DNA of 64,000 nt. Origin: Sphingomonas phyllosphaerae 5.2. Its GTDB lineage: Bacteria; Pseudomonadota; Alphaproteobacteria; Sphingomonadales; Sphingomonadaceae. A program made the position numbers and the translations under genes. Under the pieces are notes generated by a model. That model made no database searches and had not been told where the DNA came from. It saw only the letters and a list, made by a program, of their open reading frames with translations. Location: assembly GCF_000419605.1 (NCBI RefSeq), contig NZ_ATTI01000001.1, forward strand, positions 2,080,501 through 2,144,500, written 5' to 3'. Positions 18,414 through 26,871 of this stretch are shown here, one piece after another (the stretch's first letter is position 1; each line of letters starts with the position of its first letter).

Positions 18414-18929
18414 CACCACGTAGAGCGCGCCCGCGCCGCCATGCCGCGGGTGCGCATTGCGGACGGCGGCGATCGCACCGGAATAGCCGGAGAGCCGCAG
18501 CCAGTCGGGGATCGCCGCGCGGATCGCGCCGCGTGCGTGTGGGCGCTGGCTTTCCGGGCGCGGCGGCTTGCCGGTGACCAGCAGGATCACGCGATCACCG
18601 CGCATGATCGCTTGCGCCAACCCCAGCTCCAGCGCCGCGTGCGCGCTAGCCAATGTGTGGCCATGCAAGTCGATGGTACGATCCGGCGCAACCACGCCCG
18701 CTGCCAGGCGCCGATCCCAACCGCCATCGAGCGTATGACCGGGCTCGCGCCGCGTCATCGTGGGCGCGGGCGCCGTCGTCAGCTTCAGCACCGGACCATT
18801 CGTCGAAGGAGCCAAAGACACACGATCGGCAACCGGAGCCGCCAGCTTGCGGCCCGGCATCGCGCGCACGGTTGCGCGCACGCGCGCCCACAGCGCTTCC
18901 TCGTCAGGGCCGAGGCGTCGACCCGACAC
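18396..18929 (-). CDS. Smr/MutS2 domain protein
   Basis: About 177 residues if started at the GTG at 18929; an ATG at 18977 would add 16 residues and overlap mltA further. The C-terminal half is a Smr domain: DLHGHTLASAHAALE (LDLHG motif), LLVTGKPPRP and the HPRHGGAGALYVVLRRR end (GGxGA motif). The N-terminal part (ALWARVRATVRAMPGRK) resembles the linker of stand-alone SmrA/SmrB-type proteins, which include RNA or DNA endonucleases. Specific role unknown. Overlaps the end of mltA; smr-mltA-Tim44-like order is typical of alphaproteobacteria. Confidence 0.88.
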   Translation of the reverse strand: MSGRRLGPDEEALWARVRATVRAMPGRKLAAPVADRVSLAPSTNGPVLKLTTAPAPTMTRREPGHTLDGGWDRRLAAGVVAPDRTIDLHGHTLASAHAALELGLAQAIMRGDRVILLVTGKPPRPESQRPHARGAIRAAIPDWLRLSGYSGAIAAVRNAHPRHGGAGALYVVLRRRR

Positions 18930-20211
18930 TCGCCTGCCCCATCCCGCGCAGCGCGCGCCAACGCTCGTAACTACCACGCGGCAACAACAGGAACGCAGTC
19001 CCCCGCGCGCTCATTCCGCCCGCGATCGCACGCGCTTCCTCGCCCGCACCCCAAAAAGTGTCGAAGCGGTTGCTGCCCTTGATCGCGCCGCCGGTGTCCT
19101 GCGCGATCCAGATGCCGTTGGCGTCGGTGCGATCCATCGACAGGAACACCGGCGCGCCGAGCGGCACGAACTTCGGATCGGCCGCAACGGTCGCGCCACC
19201 GCTGACCGGCAGGCCGAGCGCTCCTTGCGGGGCCCCGTTCAGTTCACGGAAGAAGACGTAGCTCTTGTTCTCGCGCATGATCGCGCGGCCTTCTTCGGGA
19301 TGCGCGTGCAACCAGGCGACGATCCCCTGCATCGACGACTGGCCGGGGCCGAGCAGCCCGCGGCTCTTCATCAGCGCACCGATGCCGGTATAATCGCGGC
19401 CATTCTGCGTGTCATAACCGATCCGCAGCACCCCGCCCTCGTCGAGACGAATGAAGCCCGAACCCTGCACCTGCAGGAAGAAGAGCTCGACGGGATCGGC
19501 GGCATAGCCAAGGATCGGCGCCCGCCCGTTCAGCGCCCCCTCCTCGATCGCGGTCCGATCGTGATAGGGCACCAGCGCCTGCCCCTGCACGCGTCCGCGA
19601 ACTTTCTTGCCGGTCCACGTCGGGGAAAAGGCACCGAGGTCGACTTCGATCAGGTCGGTGGGGCGGCCGTAGATCGGAACGTAGCCCGATCGCGGCTGGC
19701 GCGATCCGGCGATCTCCGGGATATAATAGCCGGTGGCGAACGCCCGGCCGTCGGCGACCTGCACCGCTTCGAACCAGCGGCGGAAGAACGACACGGCATC
19801 GCGCGCATCGGTACGTGCCGCCTCGGCGCATGCGGGCTGCCAGTCGCTGCCGAGCGTAAGACCGGAAGTGTCGATACGACGCACAAGGCTCGGGCAGGAA
19901 ATGCGGAACGCGTCGAGTGCGGCCCCAGCCTGCGCCGCGTCGAGCGGAACCGTCGACAGGTCGTTCGCCGGCAGCAATCCGGCCAACGCCGCGTTCGCGG
20001 CACCGGGCGCTACGACCGCAGGCAGCGCCGACAGCGGAACGGATGCCACCGGCTGCCGGGCCGGACGTGGACGATCCGCTGTCGTGGCTGGACCAGGCAC
20101 CGCGGAAAAGGGCCGACCGGTAGGACCCGGCGGCATCGAACGGCCACCCGGCCCAACGCATCCGGCCATCATGAGGGCGCCCGCCAGCGCGAGCGTCGCT
20201 TTCGTTCGCAT
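18904..20211 (-). CDS. mltA: Membrane-bound lytic murein transglycosylase A
   Basis: 435 residues from the ATG at 20211. Lipoprotein signal MRTKATLALAGALMMAGC with the lipobox cysteine at 18, then a Pro/Ala-rich linker (about 19-95) and the MltA barrel domain (GYYIPEIAGSR, PLPI-like GYVPIYGRP, LVPYHDRTAIE) with a C-terminal 3D domain in which the conserved aspartates appear in MDRTDANGIWIAQDTGGAI and GSNRFDTFWG. Outer-membrane-anchored lytic transglycosylase that cleaves peptidoglycan glycan strands. Start chosen because it creates a perfect lipoprotein signal. Confidence 0.93.
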   Translation of the reverse strand: MRTKATLALAGALMMAGCVGPGGRSMPPGPTGRPFSAVPGPATTADRPRPARQPVASVPLSALPAVVAPGAANAALAGLLPANDLSTVPLDAAQAGAALDAFRISCPSLVRRIDTSGLTLGSDWQPACAEAARTDARDAVSFFRRWFEAVQVADGRAFATGYYIPEIAGSRQPRSGYVPIYGRPTDLIEVDLGAFSPTWTGKKVRGRVQGQALVPYHDRTAIEEGALNGRAPILGYAADPVELFFLQVQGSGFIRLDEGGVLRIGYDTQNGRDYTGIGALMKSRGLLGPGQSSMQGIVAWLHAHPEEGRAIMRENKSYVFFRELNGAPQGALGLPVSGGATVAADPKFVPLGAPVFLSMDRTDANGIWIAQDTGGAIKGSNRFDTFWGAGEEARAIAGGMSARGTAFLLLPRGSYERWRALRGMGQASVGSTPRP

Positions 20212-20237
20212 CCCGCCCCCGTTTATATCGTCGACGA

Positions 20238-20954
20238 TCAGGCTTCGTCGGTGTCGGCGAGGATCCAGTTCGGATCGGAAGCGCGCACGGTGCGGACGAA
20301 CGTCCATACGTCGTGCGTTTGTACCGCATCGCTCGTCGAGCCACCGATCACGTTGCCGTCTGCGTCGCGGGTCACAGCTGCGATGTCGGCATCGAAGCGC
20401 ACGGCGACGCGCGCCTCGCCTCCGGCGATGCTGGCCGAGACGATCGTGGCATGCTCGATCGCGATCAGGCGATTGTCGAGGACCTGCCCCTGCCCGCGCC
20501 GCGCCTCGATCGCCTCGACGAACGCGGCATGGACGTCATCGCTCACCAGATCGCGCAATGCGCTTTCGTCGCCGCGCCAATACGCCTCCAGAATCATGCG
20601 GTACGCCGACTTGGCGCCGTCGAGGAAGCGAGCCACGTCGAACTGCGGTTCGGCGGCGACGATCGCGCGCAGGCCCGGCTCGCTCGCGCTGTCAAACGGC
20701 TTCGCGCCAGTTTCGCGCGCCTCCGTCGTCGTCTCGATCGTGCGCGGCACTGCCACGACACCGACGCGCTCCTCCGCAGGCTTGGGCAACGGCTGTTCGT
20801 GGCCGGAGCGTTTGCCCAGAACCGAGTAGAGCCGCAGGGCCAAAAAGCCGGCGACCATGGCAAGCAGGACAACGTAGAACACGGCAACTCCAGTAGTCTG
20901 GTATGCGTACATAGGCGCGCGGGCACCGAACATCAAATCTCCCGACCGGTCCAT
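20238..20954 (-). CDS. Tim44/TimA family inner-membrane-anchored protein
   Basis: 238 residues from the ATG at 20954; an ATG at 20933 (MFGARAP) has the better Shine-Dalgarno (GGGAG, 5-base spacing) and may be the real start. One transmembrane helix (VAVFYVVLLAMVAGFLALRLY) is followed by a cytoplasmic Tim44-like domain (about 110-238; FLDGAKSAYRMILEAYWRGD). Homologous to the mitochondrial import motor subunit Tim44; the bacterial role is unclear but genes are commonly beside secB. Divergent from secB; 136 bp between starts. Confidence 0.88.
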   Translation of the reverse strand: MDRSGDLMFGARAPMYAYQTTGVAVFYVVLLAMVAGFLALRLYSVLGKRSGHEQPLPKPAEERVGVVAVPRTIETTTEARETGAKPFDSASEPGLRAIVAAEPQFDVARFLDGAKSAYRMILEAYWRGDESALRDLVSDDVHAAFVEAIEARRGQGQVLDNRLIAIEHATIVSASIAGGEARVAVRFDADIAAVTRDADGNVIGGSTSDAVQTHDVWTFVRTVRASDPNWILADTDEA

Positions 20955-21090
20955 TGTATCCTTGCCTGCCGCGATCCTTCCTCTCGGGCCGCATCCATGT
21001 CGCGCATTGTGTCCGGCGCGGGGCGCTGCTAACCGCGCCACACTTCGCGTGGCGCGTGCGGGCGCCCGCTGCCTGACAGAGGGGATGACC

Positions 21091-21588
21091 ATGGACGAAC
21101 TGGACAATGCCGGCGGTGAACCGCTGGCGAACGGCGCCGACACGCTGCCGGCGGCTGGCCTGATCTCGCAATATGTCAAAGACCTGTCGTTCGAGAATCC
21201 GAACGCGCCGGCCGTTTATCAAGAGGCGCAGCCGCCCGAGATCAACGTGCAGTTCGATATCGGCGCCGCACAGGTGGCCGACGAAGTGCATGAAGTGACG
21301 CTGAAGATCGAGGTGCGCGCCACCACCGGCGGCAAGACCGCGTTCATCGCCGAATTGTCCTATGCCGGGCTGTTCGGCTTGCGCCACGTGCCGGCGGAGC
21401 ATGTCCAGCCGTTCCTGCTCGGCGAAGGGCCGCGCCTGCTGTTCCCGTTCGCGCGCCGCGTCGTCGCCGATGCGATCCGCGACGGTGGCTTCCCGCCGCT
21501 GCTGCTGGAGCCGATCGATTTCAACGCGCTGTTCCTCCAGCAGGCACAGGCACAAGGCGTGCAGTTCGGCGCCGAAGGTCAGGCCTAA
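21091..21588 (+). CDS. secB: Protein-export chaperone SecB
   Basis: 165 residues from the ATG at 21091, which has AGAGGGG at a 6-base spacing; an ATG at 21085 in the same frame lies right on the Shine-Dalgarno and is less likely. SecB core: SQYVKDLSFENPNAP, the ELSYAGLFGLRHVPAEHVQP region and FARRVVADAIRDGGFPPLLLEP. Homotetrameric cytoplasmic chaperone that hands unfolded precursors to SecA. Length and motifs are normal. Confidence 0.97.
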   Translation: MDELDNAGGEPLANGADTLPAAGLISQYVKDLSFENPNAPAVYQEAQPPEINVQFDIGAAQVADEVHEVTLKIEVRATTGGKTAFIAELSYAGLFGLRHVPAEHVQPFLLGEGPRLLFPFARRVVADAIRDGGFPPLLLEPIDFNALFLQQAQAQGVQFGAEGQA

Positions 21589-21615
21589 GATCCCGACGCG
21601 GGCGAGGATCGACGG

Positions 21616-23205
21616 ATGAACCTCGCCCGTGCGCTTGGGTCGATCGGCGGGCTGACCTTGGTCAGCCGCGTGCTGGCGTTGGTGCGCGACACGTTGCAGG
21701 CCAGCTACGTCGGCGCCAGCTTCGCGTCCGATGCCTTCTTCGTTGCCTTCCGCCTGCCGAACATGTTCCGCGCACTGTTCGCGGAAGGCGCCTTCTCTGC
21801 CGCCTTCATCCCGCTGTTCAACCGCAAGGTGGCGGAAGGCGGCGGAACCGCGGCGGGCGTCGATTTCGCCGAACGCGCGCTGGCGTTGCTTTTCCCGGTG
21901 CTGGTGGTCGTCACCGCGCTGATGCTTGTGGCGGCGTGGCCGTTGACGTGGGGCTTGTCGCTCGGTTTCCGGCATCAGCACCCCAGTGCGGAGCAGTTCG
22001 CCTTCGCGGTGACGCTGTCACGCTTCACGATCCCCTATCTGCTGCTGATCTCGCTGGTCTCGTTGCTGGGCGGCATCCTCAATTCGCTCCATCGATTCTG
22101 GGTCAATGCCGCTGCGCCGATCCTGCTGAACATCGCGATGGTCGGCGCGCTGATCTTCTTCCACGGCGACGATCCGTACGAAACCGCCCGCGCGCAGGCT
22201 ATCTCCGTGACGGTCGGCGGGGCGCTGCAACTGGCGTGGCTATGGTGGGCATGTCGCCGCGCCGGCGTGCGACTGGCGCTGCGCCGCCCGCGCATCGACG
22301 ATGACGTGAAGCAGATGCTGAAATTGATCGTCCCCGCTGCGACCGGGGCGGGCGCAGCGCAGATCAACCTGGCGATCTCCACCGCGCTGGCCGGCGGACT
22401 GCTGTCCGCAGGGTCGATCTCGGCGATTTATTACGCCGACCGGCTCAACCAATTGCCGCTTGGGCTGATCGGCATCGGCCTCGGCACGATCCTGCTCCCG
22501 GTCGTCTCGCGCCTGCTGTCCGAAGGACGCGACGCGGAGGCGATGGAGACGCAGAACCGCGGACTCGAGCTTGCGCTGTTCCTGACCTTGCCCGCTACTG
22601 CCGCCTTCGTCTTCGCGGCCGAGCCCATCGTGCGCGGGCTGTTCCAGCATGGCGTGTTCGACGCCGGCGATACGATCCGCTCGGCGCAGGCGCTGGCGGC
22701 GTTCTCGCTGGGACTGCCGAGCTACGTGCTGGTCAAGGTGCTGACACCCGGCTTCTACGCGCGTGCGGATACCCGGACGCCGGTACGGCTCGCGCTCTAT
22801 TCGGTCGCGATCAACCTCATCGGTAACCTCATCCTGATCCCGACGCTCGCGCATTGGGACGTCGGGCACATCGGCCCTCCCCTCGCCACTGCGCTCGCAT
22901 CCTCGGTGAACGTCGCCTCGCTCTACGTCGTGCTGGCGCGTCGCGGCCATTTCGCGCTCGATCCACAGGTCAAGCGCAAGCTGCCGCGGCTCGCGCTGTC
23001 CGCGCTGCTGATGGGCGCGGCGCTGCTGCTGGTTGCCCCGTTCGTCGAACCGTTTCTGACCGGAGCGTTGCCGGTCCGCGGCGCGGCGCTGGCGGTGCTG
23101 GTCGGGGCGGGTGTCGCCATCTACGCCGTCGCCTGCTTCGTCACCGGCGCCTATCGCCTTGACGATCTCCGTTCCCTCCTTCGTCGCAGAGCCACCACCC
23201 GATGA
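21616..23205 (+). CDS. murJ: Lipid II flippase MurJ (MviN)
   Basis: 529 residues with about 14 transmembrane segments. N-terminal MNLARALGSIGGLTLVSRVL, the conserved SDAFFVAFRLPNMFRALFAEGAFS block (split by the family's GA-rich stretch) and DRLNQLPLGLIGIGLGTILLP in the middle are MOP-family MurJ hallmarks. It translocates lipid II to the periplasmic face for peptidoglycan synthesis. Overlaps trpS by 4 bp (ATGA). Confidence 0.97.
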   Translation: MNLARALGSIGGLTLVSRVLALVRDTLQASYVGASFASDAFFVAFRLPNMFRALFAEGAFSAAFIPLFNRKVAEGGGTAAGVDFAERALALLFPVLVVVTALMLVAAWPLTWGLSLGFRHQHPSAEQFAFAVTLSRFTIPYLLLISLVSLLGGILNSLHRFWVNAAAPILLNIAMVGALIFFHGDDPYETARAQAISVTVGGALQLAWLWWACRRAGVRLALRRPRIDDDVKQMLKLIVPAATGAGAAQINLAISTALAGGLLSAGSISAIYYADRLNQLPLGLIGIGLGTILLPVVSRLLSEGRDAEAMETQNRGLELALFLTLPATAAFVFAAEPIVRGLFQHGVFDAGDTIRSAQALAAFSLGLPSYVLVKVLTPGFYARADTRTPVRLALYSVAINLIGNLILIPTLAHWDVGHIGPPLATALASSVNVASLYVVLARRGHFALDPQVKRKLPRLALSALLMGAALLLVAPFVEPFLTGALPVRGAALAVLVGAGVAIYAVACFVTGAYRLDDLRSLLRRRATTR

Positions 23206-24218
23206 CCAACATGCGCGTCCTGTCCGGCATCAAGCCGACCGGCAACCTTCACCTCGGCAACTACCTGGGCGCGGTGAAGCAATGGGTGGCGATGCAGGAT
23301 GAAATCCAGGCATCCGGTGGCGAAACGATTTATTTCATCGCCGACCTGCACGGCCTGACCGAATTCATCGCTCCTGCCGAGATGACCGCCAACACGATCG
23401 AGATGACCGCGACGCTGATCGCCGCCGGCATCGATCCGGCGCGTTCGATCGTGTTCAACCAGGCGCGCGTCGCCGCGCACGCCGAGCTGGCGTGGCTGCT
23501 CAACAATGTCGCGCGGGTCGGCTGGCTGAACCGCATGACGCAGTTCAAGGACAAGGCGGGCAAGAACCGCGAGGGCGCATCGGTCGGGCTCTACGACTAT
23601 CCTGTGCTGATGGCCGCGGACGTGCTGCTCTACAACGCCACGCATGTGCCCGTCGGCGAGGACCAGAAGCAGCATCTGGAGCTGACCCGCGACATCGCGA
23701 CCAAATTCAACACCGACTTCGGCGTCGAGCTGTTCACCCTGCCCGAGCCGCTGGTCAGCAAGGCCGCACCGCGGATCATGTCGCTGCGCGATGCGAGTGC
23801 GAAGATGTCGAAGTCGAACCCGTCCGAGCAGTCGCTGGTCAAGCTGGTCGACAGCGACGAGACGATCGCCGACAAGTTTCGCAAGGCCAAGACCGACCCC
23901 GACCTGTTGCCCGCGACGCTCGACGAGTTGGAAGGACGTCCGGAGGCGCGCAACCTGCTCACGATCTTCGCTGCGCTTGCCGATCGAACGCCGGAGGCGG
24001 TGCTGGGCGACTATGCCGGTAAGGGTTTCGGGCAGTTCAAGCCCGATCTCGCCGATCTCGCGGTGGCCACGCTGGCGCCGATCCGTGATGAGATGGTGCG
24101 CCTGCTCAACGATCGTAGTGCGATCGACGCCATCCTGCGCGACGGCGCGGAGCGGGCCGCGGCGCTGGCCGCCCCCACATTGCTCCGTGCGCAGGAAGCC
24201 ATGGGCTTGATGATCTGA
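23202..24218 (+). CDS. trpS: Tryptophan--tRNA ligase
   Basis: 338 residues, class I synthetase. HIGH-like motif GNLHLGNYLG (about residue 16), YPVLMAADVLLY (about 130), and KMSKS in DASAKMSKSNPS (about 200). Charges tRNA-Trp. Start ATG at 23202 overlaps the murJ stop; MRVLSGIKPTG at 23211 would be an alternative three codons in. Followed by a perfect 11-bp hairpin at 24224-24252. Confidence 0.97.
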   Translation: MTNMRVLSGIKPTGNLHLGNYLGAVKQWVAMQDEIQASGGETIYFIADLHGLTEFIAPAEMTANTIEMTATLIAAGIDPARSIVFNQARVAAHAELAWLLNNVARVGWLNRMTQFKDKAGKNREGASVGLYDYPVLMAADVLLYNATHVPVGEDQKQHLELTRDIATKFNTDFGVELFTLPEPLVSKAAPRIMSLRDASAKMSKSNPSEQSLVKLVDSDETIADKFRKAKTDPDLLPATLDELEGRPEARNLLTIFAALADRTPEAVLGDYAGKGFGQFKPDLADLAVATLAPIRDEMVRLLNDRSAIDAILRDGAERAAALAAPTLLRAQEAMGLMI

Positions 24219-24223
24219 TCCGA

Positions 24224-24252
24224 TTGGCGCGTGACACCAGTTCACGCGCCAA
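24224..24252 (+). terminator. Hairpin after trpS (terminator or upstream activator site)
   Basis: TTGGCGCGTGA (24224-24234) pairs perfectly with 24242-24252 around a 7-base loop, 5 bp after the trpS stop. No T-run follows, so as an intrinsic terminator it is weak. Its centre is about 114 bp upstream of the predicted sigma-54 start of the PspC-like gene, a usual distance for an enhancer-binding protein site, so the palindrome may instead be an operator. Confidence 0.45.
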
Positions 24253-24325
24253 CATTCGGTGCACTACGCCGCGCATTCTGGCGCGGTGCGAGCCGAAGCC
24301 GCGGCAATCCGCGCTTTTCTCGTTC

Positions 24326-24341
24326 TGGCATCGCTCTTGCT
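24326..24341 (+). promoter_or_regulatory. Sigma-54 (RpoN)-type promoter of the PspC-like gene
   Basis: TGGCA at 24326-24330 and TTGCT at 24337-24341 place the invariant GG and GC exactly 10 bases apart, as in the -24/-12 consensus TGGCAC-N5-TTGCW. The predicted transcript start is about 24352, only 18 nt before the start codon. psp operons in enterobacteria are sigma-54-dependent, which fits the gene downstream. Confidence 0.6.
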
Positions 24342-24342
24342 C

Positions 24343-24367
24343 TGTGCTCCGTAACCAACGGAGCACA
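24343..24367 (+). promoter_or_regulatory. Perfect 10-bp palindrome covering the Shine-Dalgarno of the PspC-like gene
   Basis: TGTGCTCCGT (24343-24352) is followed by AACCA and ACGGAGCACA (24358-24367). The GGAG at 24360-24363, 6 bases before the ATG at 24370, is inside the right arm. A read-through transcript would fold this and hide the ribosome-binding site; a transcript starting at about 24352 would lack the left arm. Confidence 0.6.
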
Positions 24368-24369
24368 CC

Positions 24370-24654
24370 ATGACCGATCAGACCGCCCCCGCCGCCCATG
24401 CCCGCGACAACCTTTTCGGTATCTGCGCCGCGCTCGGCGAGGATCTCGGCTTCAACCCGATGTGGCTGCGGCTCGCCTTTGCGGTGGCGCTGCTGTTCGA
24501 TCTGGAAAAGGTCCTGATGACCTATGCCGCGCTCGGCGTGATCGTGCTGGTCAGCCGGCTGCTCTTTCCGAACCGCAAGCCTGCCGCTTCCGCCGACCTG
24601 GCCGCTCCCGCAGCCTGTGAAGCGGAACGGGTCGATTATCGCGAGGCGGCTTGA
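24370..24654 (+). CDS. PspC domain-containing membrane protein
   Basis: 94 residues. A short polar N-terminus (residues 1-12) precedes the PspC-like core DNLFGICAALGEDLGFNPMWLRLAFAVALLF, with a membrane segment at about 36-50 and a second one, LMTYAALGVIVLVSRLLF, at about 56-73, followed by an acidic tail. Comparable to the C-terminal-less PspC of the phage shock protein system, which senses inner-membrane stress with PspA/PspB. No pspA or pspB is adjacent. The sigma-54-like promoter and palindrome upstream support a stress-response role. Ends 15 bp from the convergent dnaA. Confidence 0.78.
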   Translation: MTDQTAPAAHARDNLFGICAALGEDLGFNPMWLRLAFAVALLFDLEKVLMTYAALGVIVLVSRLLFPNRKPAASADLAAPAACEAERVDYREAA

Positions 24655-24669
24655 TCCGCCGTCGCTGGC

Positions 24670-26046
24670 TCAGCTCTCAAGCTGGGCCAGCAGCACGCGC
24701 ACGGCGCCGTCCACGTCGCGATCGGTGTCGCGCAACGCCTCGATACGACGCACGGCGTGGATGACGGTGGAATGGTCGCGCCCACCGAACTTCCGGCCGA
24801 TCTCGGGCAACGAGCGCGTGGTGAGCCGCTTCGAGAGATACATGGCTATCTGCCGCGGGCGGGCCACCGCACGCGCGCGCCGCGCCGAAACGAGATCGAG
24901 CGGCTTGAGCTCGAAATGCTCGCATACCAGCTTCTGGATCTGGTCGATCGTCACGCGACGCTGGTGGCCGCGCAGCATGTCGCCAAGCGTCTGCATCGCA
25001 AAGGCGAGGTCGATCGTCGCGCCGGTCAGCATCGCATAGGCGGTGACGCGGGTCAGCGCCCCCTCCAGTTCGCGGATGCTGCCGGTGATGCGCGTGGCGA
25101 GCAGATCGAGCACATCGGCGGGAATTTTTACCTCGGGCATGTCCCCGACGCGACGCGCGAGCACCGCATGGCGCAATTCCGGCGAAGAAGGACGAATATC
25201 CGCTACCAACCCGGACCCGAGCCGCCCCAGAATGCGCGCCTCGATCCCCTCGAGCGCCTGCGGCGCCCGGTCGGCGGCGATCACCAGCCGTTTGCCCGCA
25301 GTGATGATCTCGTTGATCGTATGGAAGAATTCGTCCTGCGTCACGTCCTTGCCGGCGATGAACTGCAGATCGTCGATCAGCAGCAGGTCGCACCCGCGCA
25401 GCTTCGCCTTGAACGCGAACGTGTCCCGCGCCCGCATCGCCGCCACGAACTCGAACATGAAGCGCTCGGCCGACAACAGCATCACGCGCGCGCCAGGATG
25501 CGCCGCAAGGAAATGATGCGCGATCGCGTTGATCAGATGGGTCTTGCCCTGCCCGGTGCTCCCGTGGAGGAACAGCGGGCTGAACCGCACCGCGCCCGGC
25601 TCGGCCAGCGCGCGCGCAGCGTTCACCGCCACCATGTTCGACGGGTCGATGACGAAGCGATCGAAGGTCAGCCGCGGATCCAGAGACGGCCGCTCCGCGG
25701 CCACCGGTAAGGGCTGTCCGGGACGAGGCTCGACTGCCGCTACCGGAGCTTCCGCGACCGGCAGCGCAGCGCTCAGCACTTCCGGCATGGCGGCCCGCAG
25801 GGCGGTGTCGATCACGACGCTGCGCACCTCCGGCAGCACGGCGCGGAACTCGTGCACCAGCCGCTCGGCGTAATGGCTTTTCACCCAGTTGGTCATGAAG
25901 GCGGATGGCAAGGTCAGACGAACATCGACGGCGTCATCGCCGGCCGCCAGCGCGATCGGTGCCAGCCACTGGTCGAAGACACGCGCGCCGGCCGACCGGC
26001 GCAGGTTGGCGCGGACCCGGGTCCATGCCCGTGCCACATCGCTCAT
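24670..26046 (-). CDS. dnaA: Chromosomal replication initiator protein DnaA
   Basis: 458 residues from the ATG at 26046 (MSDVARAWTRVRANLRR). A GTG 10 codons upstream at 26076 has a better Shine-Dalgarno (GGGAG, 8-base spacing) and is a real alternative. Domain I covers about 1-85, a Pro/Ala-rich linker about 86-130, then the AAA+ domain with Walker A GSTGQGKTHL (about 160) and Walker B LLLIDDLQFI (about 225), and domain IV with the DnaA signature RKFGGRDHSTVIHAVRRIE at the C-terminus. Initiates replication at oriC. The region upstream is AT-richer than its neighbours and has four GANTC sites. Confidence 0.97.
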   Translation of the reverse strand: MSDVARAWTRVRANLRRSAGARVFDQWLAPIALAAGDDAVDVRLTLPSAFMTNWVKSHYAERLVHEFRAVLPEVRSVVIDTALRAAMPEVLSAALPVAEAPVAAVEPRPGQPLPVAAERPSLDPRLTFDRFVIDPSNMVAVNAARALAEPGAVRFSPLFLHGSTGQGKTHLINAIAHHFLAAHPGARVMLLSAERFMFEFVAAMRARDTFAFKAKLRGCDLLLIDDLQFIAGKDVTQDEFFHTINEIITAGKRLVIAADRAPQALEGIEARILGRLGSGLVADIRPSSPELRHAVLARRVGDMPEVKIPADVLDLLATRITGSIRELEGALTRVTAYAMLTGATIDLAFAMQTLGDMLRGHQRRVTIDQIQKLVCEHFELKPLDLVSARRARAVARPRQIAMYLSKRLTTRSLPEIGRKFGGRDHSTVIHAVRRIEALRDTDRDVDGAVRVLLAQLES

Positions 26047-26506
26047 CCCGTCGTCCTGTCCACCTGCCTTCGTCACGCACAAGTCTCCCGTTGCCGCGAA
26101 CATCATCGTTCGCCGGCCCTTCAATCGAAAAGTCGAACATTCCCCTGCCCGCGGCCTCTAGCGCGTTGGCACCCGAACATTGTCCTTGTCCCGCGCAGCA
26201 CGAACGGCGGCGCGGTTCGAGAGGATTAGGAACAGCGGCGTGAGTCGATCAAGCCCGCGAACGGGTACGATTCCGAAATAAAGCGGATTGACTCGCCACC
26301 AGCGGCACAAATGCGTCATATTTCGCATATGCCCTTGTTATTACTGGGAAATATTGAAGGCTCCAGATCAACGCCATTCGCGAATCGCGGGGAAAGCACG
26401 GCTTTCGAACGGGTGCTCCTTTGTTCCTTCACGCCCGTTCCAGACGCAAAAACGCCCGCCGGGATGGTCCCGACGGGCGTCAAACTCGCAACGCGAATTC
26501 AGCCGA
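26047..26506 (-). promoter_or_regulatory. dnaA upstream region with GANTC methylation sites
   Basis: 460 bp between dnaA and rpsT without a supported gene. GANTC sites lie at 26242-26246, 26269-26273, 26290-26294 and 26382-26386; GANTC is the target of the CcrM-type methyltransferase that times dnaA transcription in Caulobacter. An AT-rich patch is at 26315-26360. The rpsT terminator occupies 26448-26480. I looked for TTATNCACA-type DnaA boxes and saw none, so this is probably a promoter region and not oriC. Confidence 0.5.
26448..26480 (-). terminator. Intrinsic terminator of rpsT
   Basis: On the minus strand, a 13-bp stem (26480-26468 with 26464-26452, one mismatch, four-base loop) is followed by TTTTT at 26452-26448. 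It lies 27 bp after the rpsT stop codon. Confidence 0.85.
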
Positions 26507-26770
26507 TCACGCCAGCGAGGCAACCCGCTTGGTCAGACGCGAGAACTTGCGCGAAGCCGTGTTGCGGTGGATCACACCCTTGGCAACGCCGCGCGCCATT
26601 TCTGGCTGCGCTGCCGCCAGCGCGGTGGTCGCCGCCGACTTGTCACCCGCTGCGAGCGCGGCCTCGACCTTCTTCACGAAGGTACGGATGCGGCCGATGC
26701 GGGCACCGTTGATTTCGGCCCGGCGCTGGTTGCGGCGGATGCGCTTCTTGGCTTGCGGCGTGTTCGCCAT
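26507..26770 (-). CDS. rpsT: 30S ribosomal protein S20
   Basis: 87 residues, [17 protein letters not shown]..., ending [11 protein letters not shown]: a full-length S20 of three helices binding 16S rRNA. ATG at 26770 is preceded by AGAGGA at a 5-base spacing. A strong promoter (26843-26871) and a terminator (26448-26480) make it a single-gene unit. Confidence 0.97.
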   Translation of the reverse strand: MANTPQAKKRIRRNQRRAEINGARIGRIRTFVKKVEAALAAGDKSAATTALAAAQPEMARGVAKGVIHRNTASRKFSRLTKRVASLA

Positions 26771-26842
26771 GAACGTCCTCTGATAAGTTTCGAATCGATG
26801 GAAGAAGGAGCGGGGAAGACCCTGCTTCTTCGTAAGGCGCGG

Positions 26843-26871
26843 CCCATACCCCGTAGGGATAGCAGCGTCAA
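26843..26871 (-). promoter_or_regulatory. Sigma-70-type promoter of rpsT
   Basis: On the minus strand TTGACG (26871-26866) and TATGGG (26848-26843) are 17 bases apart, about 72 bp before the rpsT ATG. The -35 overlaps the stop codon of mutM, so the promoter sits at the very end of that gene. Confidence 0.65.

Noticed and set aside
26047..26506. oriC upstream of dnaA
   Set aside because: Somewhat AT-richer and has GANTC sites, but no DnaA boxes could be found by eye.
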